From Salinispora oceanensis (GTDB lineage Bacteria; Actinomycetota; Actinomycetes; Mycobacteriales; Micromonosporaceae), in assembly GCF_000383575.1 (NCBI RefSeq), contig NZ_KB911579.1, forward strand, positions 127,707 through 191,706: a stretch of DNA of 64,000 bases. Reading direction: 5' to 3'. Numbering within the stretch: the first letter of the stretch is position 1; every line of letters begins with the position of its first letter. A program made the position numbers and the translations under genes. The notes beneath the pieces are model-generated. The model was given only the letters and a program-made list of their open reading frames with translations, did no database searches and was not told the DNA's origin. Shown here in pieces: positions 59,539-64,000 of the stretch.

Positions 59539-60378
59539 TCAGTCGAGACTGTCGAGCGCCGCGCGCAGCTGGCGAAGCCAATTCGCGCCGAGCTGGCGTC
59601 CATTGGGAAGTCGATCCGCTCGATCCCAACGCCATGCGGCGATCATCGCCAGCACCAGGATCCGGCACTCGCGGAGCAAACGATTGTCGACACCGGGATA
59701 GTGCTCGCCGACTTCCTCGGGCGCGTGGGCGAGGTCGAATTCGACCGGTCCCCGGCAGCACGTCTCCAAGTCAATAAACAGCACCCCGTCCCTTGTCGCC
59801 AACGCGTTACCCGGGTGCGGCTCGCCGTGCAGTAATTGCTCGGCGCTGCCGTGCTCGCGGACGGCCCGGCTCAAGCCGCGTAATGCGTTGCCGAGAAGTT
59901 CCCGGTCCATATCGGTGAGCATCGGCGCGCGATGGCGGCTCGCCACGAGTTCCTGGGCCTGCCGGACGCGGTCGGTGAAGTGCGGCGTGGGGACCTCGAG
60001 CGTACGCATGCCGGCGTGCAGCCGGTGCAGCGCACTCGCGTAGTCGGCCGGGGAGACCACTGCCGATGGCACCGGTTCGTAGTAGGTCCAGAACGTCACC
60101 GCGTAGCCATTCTGCGGGTAGACACGCGGCTCGACCCGAGGGTCAGGAACAGCCACCGGGCTCCCGAAATCTGCAAGCTGTTGCGCGAGCTCGATTTCGA
60201 GCCGCGCCTCCTGGTGCCCGCCAGGGCCTACTCGGGCCAGGACATCGCAGGGCAGCAGGCGCAGCGTGAGCCGGTTCGAAGCCTGCAGGACGACCGCGTC
60301 GTCGGCCTTCAAGCCCAGTGCCGAGGCGATCGACCTGGCCGCCGCCACCGCAGGTGGGACCGCTGACACCGACATCGT
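59539..60378 (-). CDS. APH/choline-kinase-like phosphotransferase
   Basis: A 279-aa kinase-fold protein of the aminoglycoside phosphotransferase group. The catalytic loop is LLHGEPHPGNALA, and the metal-binding Asp is in LFIDLETCCRGPVEFDLAH. The N-lobe has ALGLKADDAVVLQASNRLTL and a Lys/Glu region that is weakly conserved. The substrate could be a small metabolite; drug resistance is not implied. ATG 60378 follows AGGGT. Upstream in-frame sequence (to 60714) looks non-coding. Confidence 0.85.
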   Translation of the reverse strand, partial: TMSVSAVPPAVAAARSIASALGLKADDAVVLQASNRLTLRLLPCDVLARVGPGGHQEARLEIELAQQLADFGSPVAVPDPRVEPRVYPQNGYAVTFWTYYEPVPSAVVSPADYASALHRLHAGMRTLEVPTPHFTDRVRQAQELVASRHRAPMLTDMDRELLGNALRGLSRAVREHGSAEQLLHGEPHPGNALATRDGVLFIDLETCCRGPVEFDLAHAPEEVGEHYPGVDNRLLRECRILVLAMIAAWRWDRADRLPNGRQLGANWLRQLRAALDSLD

Positions 60379-60676
60379 CGGGTAACCCTCTGTTGAGTAC
60401 CGCCGCCACCACCCAGAGCCCAGCCGTCCCTTCCCTCCGGTGTTCCCGCGCTGGTGCTGATCGCCCAGCGCTCCGGCTTTGGCTGCCCGGAGCTCACCAC
60501 TCGCCGGCAGGTCCTCGGTGACCGTCTCACCATCGCTGAGGTAGGTTCTGGCCACATACCCCTCCATGACGCATACGCCGATCAATTCTCCGAAGGACGA
60601 TGCCACGCGGAGATCGCGGCCCCGGATGGCGGAGGGTGACTCGACCGCTACCACCTCTTCGGCTGACGGAGGCCTG
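60379..60676. other. Control region between APH-like and SDR genes
   Basis: About 300 bases between divergent genes. Open frames extend both gene starts upstream, but neither has a ribosome site. No operator was recognised. Confidence 0.5.
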
Positions 60677-61372
60677 ATGGGCAGATATGTGATTACCGGG
60701 GCCACTGGCGGCATCGGCGGAGCCGTCGCGGAGCTGCTGCATGAGCAGGGGCATCAACTGGTCCTGGTGGGTAGCCACCGCGGGCGTCTCGACGCAGCGG
60801 CCGGGCGACTGGGCGGATGCGAGACCCTGGTGCTCGATTTGCTCGACGTGGAGGGCATCGCCGCTCACGGATCCGCGCTGGCCGCCAGAGACAGCCCCAT
60901 CGATGGTCTCGTGCACAGCGCGGGTCTGGCCCAGCTGGGCTCCATCGCCGACTCCGAGACCAACAGTTGGATGGATCAGTACAAAGTCAACGTGGCAGGC
61001 CCAGCTGAGCTCACCCGTTGTCTGTTGCCTGCGCTCCGGACCGCGCGCGGCCAGGTGGTCTTTGTCAACTCCGGTCAGGGCCTTCGCACCAGCCCCGGGT
61101 GGGGCCCATACTCCGCGAGCAAGCACGCGGCCCGCGCACTAGCGCAGGCGTTGCGCGCGGAGGAGGGCCCGCACGGGATTCGCGTGACGAGCGTCTACCC
61201 CGGCAGGACAGCCACCGAGATGCAGCGAGCCATCCATCGGCAGGAGGGCGCCGAGTACGTGGCGCAGGCGTATATCCAGCCGCGCAGCGTAGCCCGGACC
61301 GTGCTGGCAGCGCTCATGTCGCCCCCTGACATGGAGATCACCGACGTGTCCGTGGCCGTTCCTGGCTCGTGA
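60677..61372 (+). CDS. Short-chain dehydrogenase/reductase
   Basis: Classical SDR (231 aa). MGRYVITGATGGIGGAVAELL is the NAD(P) loop, VHSAGLAQLG replaces NNAG, the catalytic Ser is in VFVNSGQGLRT, and YSASKHAARALAQALR has the Tyr and Lys. ATG 60677 has GGAGG 4 nt upstream; ATG 60626 lies in frame upstream. Substrate unknown. Confidence 0.9.
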   Translation: MGRYVITGATGGIGGAVAELLHEQGHQLVLVGSHRGRLDAAAGRLGGCETLVLDLLDVEGIAAHGSALAARDSPIDGLVHSAGLAQLGSIADSETNSWMDQYKVNVAGPAELTRCLLPALRTARGQVVFVNSGQGLRTSPGWGPYSASKHAARALAQALRAEEGPHGIRVTSVYPGRTATEMQRAIHRQEGAEYVAQAYIQPRSVARTVLAALMSPPDMEITDVSVAVPGS

Positions 61373-61459
61373 CGGGAGACAGCAGCCCACCCGCTGGTTC
61401 CACCCGCACCTCGGGTTGCAGCGCCCGGTACCACGTGGAGCGGCCCCCACCGAGCGTGG

Positions 61460-62158
61460 TCATGGCGAGTCGACCGGCTGTAGCGGCAGCCCACCGATGG
61501 ATTCCAGATCCAGGGGCGCGGTCAGACCCGACAGCTCGACCAGCCGGACGCCGTGGCTGTCGCCGTCCCCGTCCGACAACCGGATCCACGGGTCCGCACC
61601 GTCGAGGAGTGACTGCCAGGCCGCGCGGGTGGCCGCTGGGACCGCGACGTGAACGCGCGCGACCGAGGTGGCTCCGTTGGCGTGCACGACCCGCTCCGGC
61701 CGGGCTGACGGCCGGTAGGCGGACATGGCGAACGGCAGGCTCGGGTCCTGTGGCACAGCGAGCTGCCAGCGCAGGGTGACGCCGTCCGGGGTCGCCCTGC
61801 GCATGTTCAGAATCCGGCTCATCGGCACGCCCGCGGCGACGAGCCGATCCCGTTCGGCACCGATCGACTCGTCGTCGGTCTCGACGGACACATCGATCCA
61901 CGAATGGTCCAGTCCGGCCCACCGTTCCACCCGCCGCCGCAGGCCACGGCCGCCGTATAGCTGGACCGCCCACCGTAGCGGTAGAGACAGCCGCGGAACC
62001 CGAACCAGCTCAATAAACGGGCCCTCCTCGAACCAGATCAGCGCATTCGAACTACGGTCGGGCCGCCGACCGTACACGACCGTGAACCCGACCTGCTGGA
62101 ACGCTCGCACAGCGGCGTGGATGTCATCCACCCGGTGCAGGATGTGGCTGCAACGCAT
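61460..62158 (-). CDS. VOC-superfamily (glyoxalase-like) protein
   Basis: A 232-aa protein of the vicinal oxygen chelate type. The first module starts SHILHRVDDIHAAVRAFQQVGF (His near residue 8) and has WFEEGPFIELVRV. The second module carries VARVHVAVP with His. The pattern suits glyoxalase-3/dioxygenase-like proteins, but metal and substrate are not fixed. It stands alone between an SDR and the CobW gene. Confidence 0.85.
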   Translation of the reverse strand: MRCSHILHRVDDIHAAVRAFQQVGFTVVYGRRPDRSSNALIWFEEGPFIELVRVPRLSLPLRWAVQLYGGRGLRRRVERWAGLDHSWIDVSVETDDESIGAERDRLVAAGVPMSRILNMRRATPDGVTLRWQLAVPQDPSLPFAMSAYRPSARPERVVHANGATSVARVHVAVPAATRAAWQSLLDGADPWIRLSDGDGDSHGVRLVELSGLTAPLDLESIGGLPLQPVDSP

Positions 62159-62234
62159 GCGATTTCCCTACGAAGAAGCGGTTAGGAATCGGACAATATG
62201 GTTACGAAATAGGGGTGATCATCGCCGATTTGGC

Positions 62235-63467
62235 CTAGGCCTGGACCGGCTCGGCGTGTTCGTGTTCGTGTAGGTCACCCAAGTCCCACTCGGGAAACGG
62301 GTCGGGCAGTGCCCGCCACAAGGATTCCCCGGCGGCGACCTCCGAATCGGTGAGCAGGCAGGCGGTCAGGGCAGCCCGCAGCCCTTCGCTGTCCAGGTTG
62401 ACGCCGATGAGGACCAGTTCCTGCTGCCGGTCGCCGAACACCGGATGCCAGCGAGACTCCAATTCCGCCCGTTCGACCGGGTCCTCCGGCCACTCCCCGG
62501 ACACCGCGATCGGCACGCCCGCCGGGTCGCACCGCCCGGACGCACCGGCCTGTGACCAGAGGGCCATCACGTCCGGCCGGCTGGCCAGCCACAGGAACCC
62601 TTTCGATCGCACCACCCCGAAGGTATCCAAGCCGTCGGCGAGCAGCTCCCACAGGCGCTGCGGGTGGAACGGCCGGTGGTCGCGGAACACGATGCTGGAG
62701 ATGCCGTATTCCTCGGTCTCCGGCACGTGCTCGCCGTTGAGCTCAGCCACCCAACCGGGCGTGGTCTCCGCCCGCTCCAGGTCGAACCAGCCAGTATTGA
62801 GGATCATCGCTGGTGGTACCCGGCCGTGCATTGCACGGACCTGACGGGCGGCCGGGTTGAGTCGGGTCAGCAGAGCCTCCACGACCGTCAGGTCCTCCGA
62901 GGCCAACAGATCGGTCTTGTTCACCACCAGCACATCGGCGAACTCGATCTGGTCAACCAGCAGGTCGGCGATGCTCCGGTCATCACCCTCGTACGCGGCC
63001 AGGCCGCGCGACTCAAGTGTCTCCCCCGCCTCGATCCGAGCCAGCAGGCCAGCGGCATCGACCACAGTGACCGTGGTATCCAGCCGGGCCAGGTCGTCCA
63101 GGATCTGTCCGGCTTCCACGCCGAAGGCGAACGTGGCGGCCACCGGCATCGGTTCGGAGATCCCACTGGACTCGATCAGCAGATAGTCGAACCGGCCCAG
63201 GCGCGCCAGCCGCGCCACCTCGTCGAGCAGGTCGTCGCGCAGCGTGCAGCAGATGCAGCCGTTTGTCAGCTCCACCAGCCGCTCTTCGGTACGCGACAAC
63301 GCACCGCCGTCGCGGACCAACGCGGCGTCAATGTTGATCTCACTCATGTCGTTGACGATCACCGCTACCCGCAGTCCGTCGCGGTTCGCCAGAACATGGT
63401 TGAGCAGGCTGGTCTTGCCAGCCCCGAGGAACCCCGACAGCACCGTCACCGGCAGCCGGTCACTCAC
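62235..63467 (-). CDS. CobW/COG0523 GTP-binding metallochaperone
   Basis: G3E-family GTPase (410 aa) that delivers or handles metal ions, often zinc under limitation. The P-loop is [17 protein letters not shown], the metal motif is [13 protein letters not shown], the switch is [11 protein letters not shown], and the base-binding motif is VVNKTDLL. The C-terminal half is a CobW-C domain, and the tail HEHEHAEP is His-rich. GTG 63467 overlaps the bL32 stop (GTGA). Coupling with a ribosomal protein gene fits a low-zinc response operon. Confidence 0.92.
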   Translation of the reverse strand: MSDRLPVTVLSGFLGAGKTSLLNHVLANRDGLRVAVIVNDMSEINIDAALVRDGGALSRTEERLVELTNGCICCTLRDDLLDEVARLARLGRFDYLLIESSGISEPMPVAATFAFGVEAGQILDDLARLDTTVTVVDAAGLLARIEAGETLESRGLAAYEGDDRSIADLLVDQIEFADVLVVNKTDLLASEDLTVVEALLTRLNPAARQVRAMHGRVPPAMILNTGWFDLERAETTPGWVAELNGEHVPETEEYGISSIVFRDHRPFHPQRLWELLADGLDTFGVVRSKGFLWLASRPDVMALWSQAGASGRCDPAGVPIAVSGEWPEDPVERAELESRWHPVFGDRQQELVLIGVNLDSEGLRAALTACLLTDSEVAAGESLWRALPDPFPEWDLGDLHEHEHAEPVQA

Positions 63468-63643
63468 GGCGTATCCACCACCTGGCGCCCCTTGTACAGG
63501 CCGCAGTGCGTGCACGCCCGGTGCGGCACCACCATCTCCTTGCGTGGACAGGGGCAGGGGGTCAACTGCGGCACGCTCGCCTTCCACTGCGCCCGCCGGT
63601 GCCGGGTGTTCGACCGCGACATCTTCCGCTTCGGAACGGCCAT
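63464..63643 (-). CDS. rpmF: 50S ribosomal protein bL32 (alternate copy)
   Basis: A 59-aa ribosomal protein with the family start [20 protein letters not shown]. The zinc-ribbon region is [20 protein letters not shown]: the second pair is CxxC, but the first is CxC rather than CxxC, so zinc binding may be altered. AGGAG lies 6 nt before ATG 63643. The gene is coupled to the CobW gene (GTGA). Actinomycetes often keep a second bL32 under zinc control; that this is the alternate copy is inferred. Confidence 0.93.
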   Translation of the reverse strand: MAVPKRKMSRSNTRHRRAQWKASVPQLTPCPCPRKEMVVPHRACTHCGLYKGRQVVDTP

Positions 63644-63682
63644 GAGGATCTCCTTCTTCGACAGGTCGCACCAGAGCCTATC

Positions 63683-63701
63683 GGTAACGGTTGTCGTTTC
63701 C
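63683..63701. promoter_or_regulatory. Dyad operator upstream of bL32-CobW (Zur-like)
   Basis: GGTAACGGTTGTCGTTTCC has 7-bp arms (GGTAACG, CGTTTCC; one mismatch) around GTTGT, 40 bp upstream of the bL32 start. Location suits a Zur-type repressor site, but the match to known actinomycete Zur boxes is only partial. Confidence 0.55.
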
Positions 63702-64000
63702 ATAACCGCTGGTTCCGATCTTCGGCGTGAGGTGGGACACCGCGGCGGTCATCACGCTGCGCGTCGAGATGGCGACGTTGGTGGCTGGCGCCGACGGCCC
63801 CTACGCCGCCACTGGCCCTGCGGGCACCGAAACCTCGTCCGTCCTGGTGATGGCCGCCTAGATCACCGAGGTGGAACGCGACCCAGGCATTCGACTGGAT
63901 CCGACCAAGGCGGCCGTTGCGGCTTGCCCCGGACAGTCGCGGACCGCGTTCCGTTCAGCTGCGCTGCCAGGTGAACAGCGCCCGATCAAATCGACGGTCG
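63702..64000. other. Right-edge region
   Basis: About 300 bases. A 44-codon frame (GTG 63727 to TAG 63861; RVEMATLVAGADGPYAATGP) on the plus strand has no clear ribosome site and no recognised domain. Nothing else is supported. Confidence 0.4.

Noticed and set aside
1..64000. CRISPR array, prophage, transposase or complete secondary-metabolite cluster
   Set aside because: No regular spaced repeats, no transposase motifs, no phage structural genes, and no NRPS/PKS modules were seen. The PhzE-like gene is isolated.

Overview
This is about 64 kb of a very GC-rich actinomycete chromosome, probably Micromonosporaceae and plausibly Salinispora or Micromonospora. The evidence is GC-rich codon use with many GTG starts, leaderless promoters, CebR-like cellulose operators, several XRE/DUF397/NACHT regulators, a glucosyl-3-phosphoglycerate synthase, and a divergent MurD/MurL pair in place of the usual D-glutamate route. 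I recognised no rRNA, tRNA, IS element, phage or CRISPR array. The family assignment is an inference from gene content.

Region 1 (1-13.3 kb) is mainly polysaccharide use and primary metabolism. A truncated secreted GH48 cellulase (-) and a GH1 beta-glucosidase (+) are divergent around three CebR-like palindromes. An FGGY sugar kinase follows, then a PhzE-type fused anthranilate synthase behind a Trp-Trp leader peptide with a complete 1:2/2:3/3:4 attenuator geometry, and GpgS. Two tandem DHA2-type MFS exporters about 85-90% alike in DNA flank a degraded 2H-phosphoesterase remnant. A secreted CBM2-GH18 chitinase closes the block.

Region 2 (13.3-25 kb) holds a TetR/small-membrane-protein operon, another MFS exporter, an alpha/beta hydrolase, a 2H phosphoesterase overlapping a HAD phosphatase, D-lactate-type dehydrogenase, haloalkane dehalogenase, a RusA-like small protein, a second HAD enzyme, a DUF457-type membrane protein coupled to an amidohydrolase, and a MobA-like nucleotidyltransferase.

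Region 3 (25-32.7 kb) has an unusual family-A DNA polymerase and an amino-sugar import operon (NgcE/F/G-like) under a MurR/RpiR regulator. A 32-codon ORF lies between regulator and binding protein. The operon has no ATPase gene, as in systems that share MsiK. With the chitinase it gives a chitin degradation and uptake scheme.

Region 4 (32.7-45 kb) has an acyltransferase, a class III aminotransferase/methylmalonate-semialdehyde dehydrogenase pair whose upstream MFS gene lacks a stop codon, an AraC regulator divergent from an NmrA-like reductase, an SDR, a two-gene HEAT/MerR-HEAT operon with a dyad operator, and an asparaginase.

Region 5 (45-58.5 kb) is the most distinctive. It contains a P-loop NTPase translationally coupled to a membrane-anchored periplasmic-binding-protein-like receptor, the divergent MurD2/MurL pair for a peptidoglycan L-Glu-then-epimerise route, a PucR regulator, a SpoU methyltransferase, and an XRE-NACHT-multi-TM protein followed by a secreted trypsin-like protease.

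Region 6 (58.5-64 kb) has an XRE/DUF397 pair, an APH-like kinase, an SDR, a VOC protein, and a bL32-CobW operon with an upstream dyad that suggests metal-responsive control.
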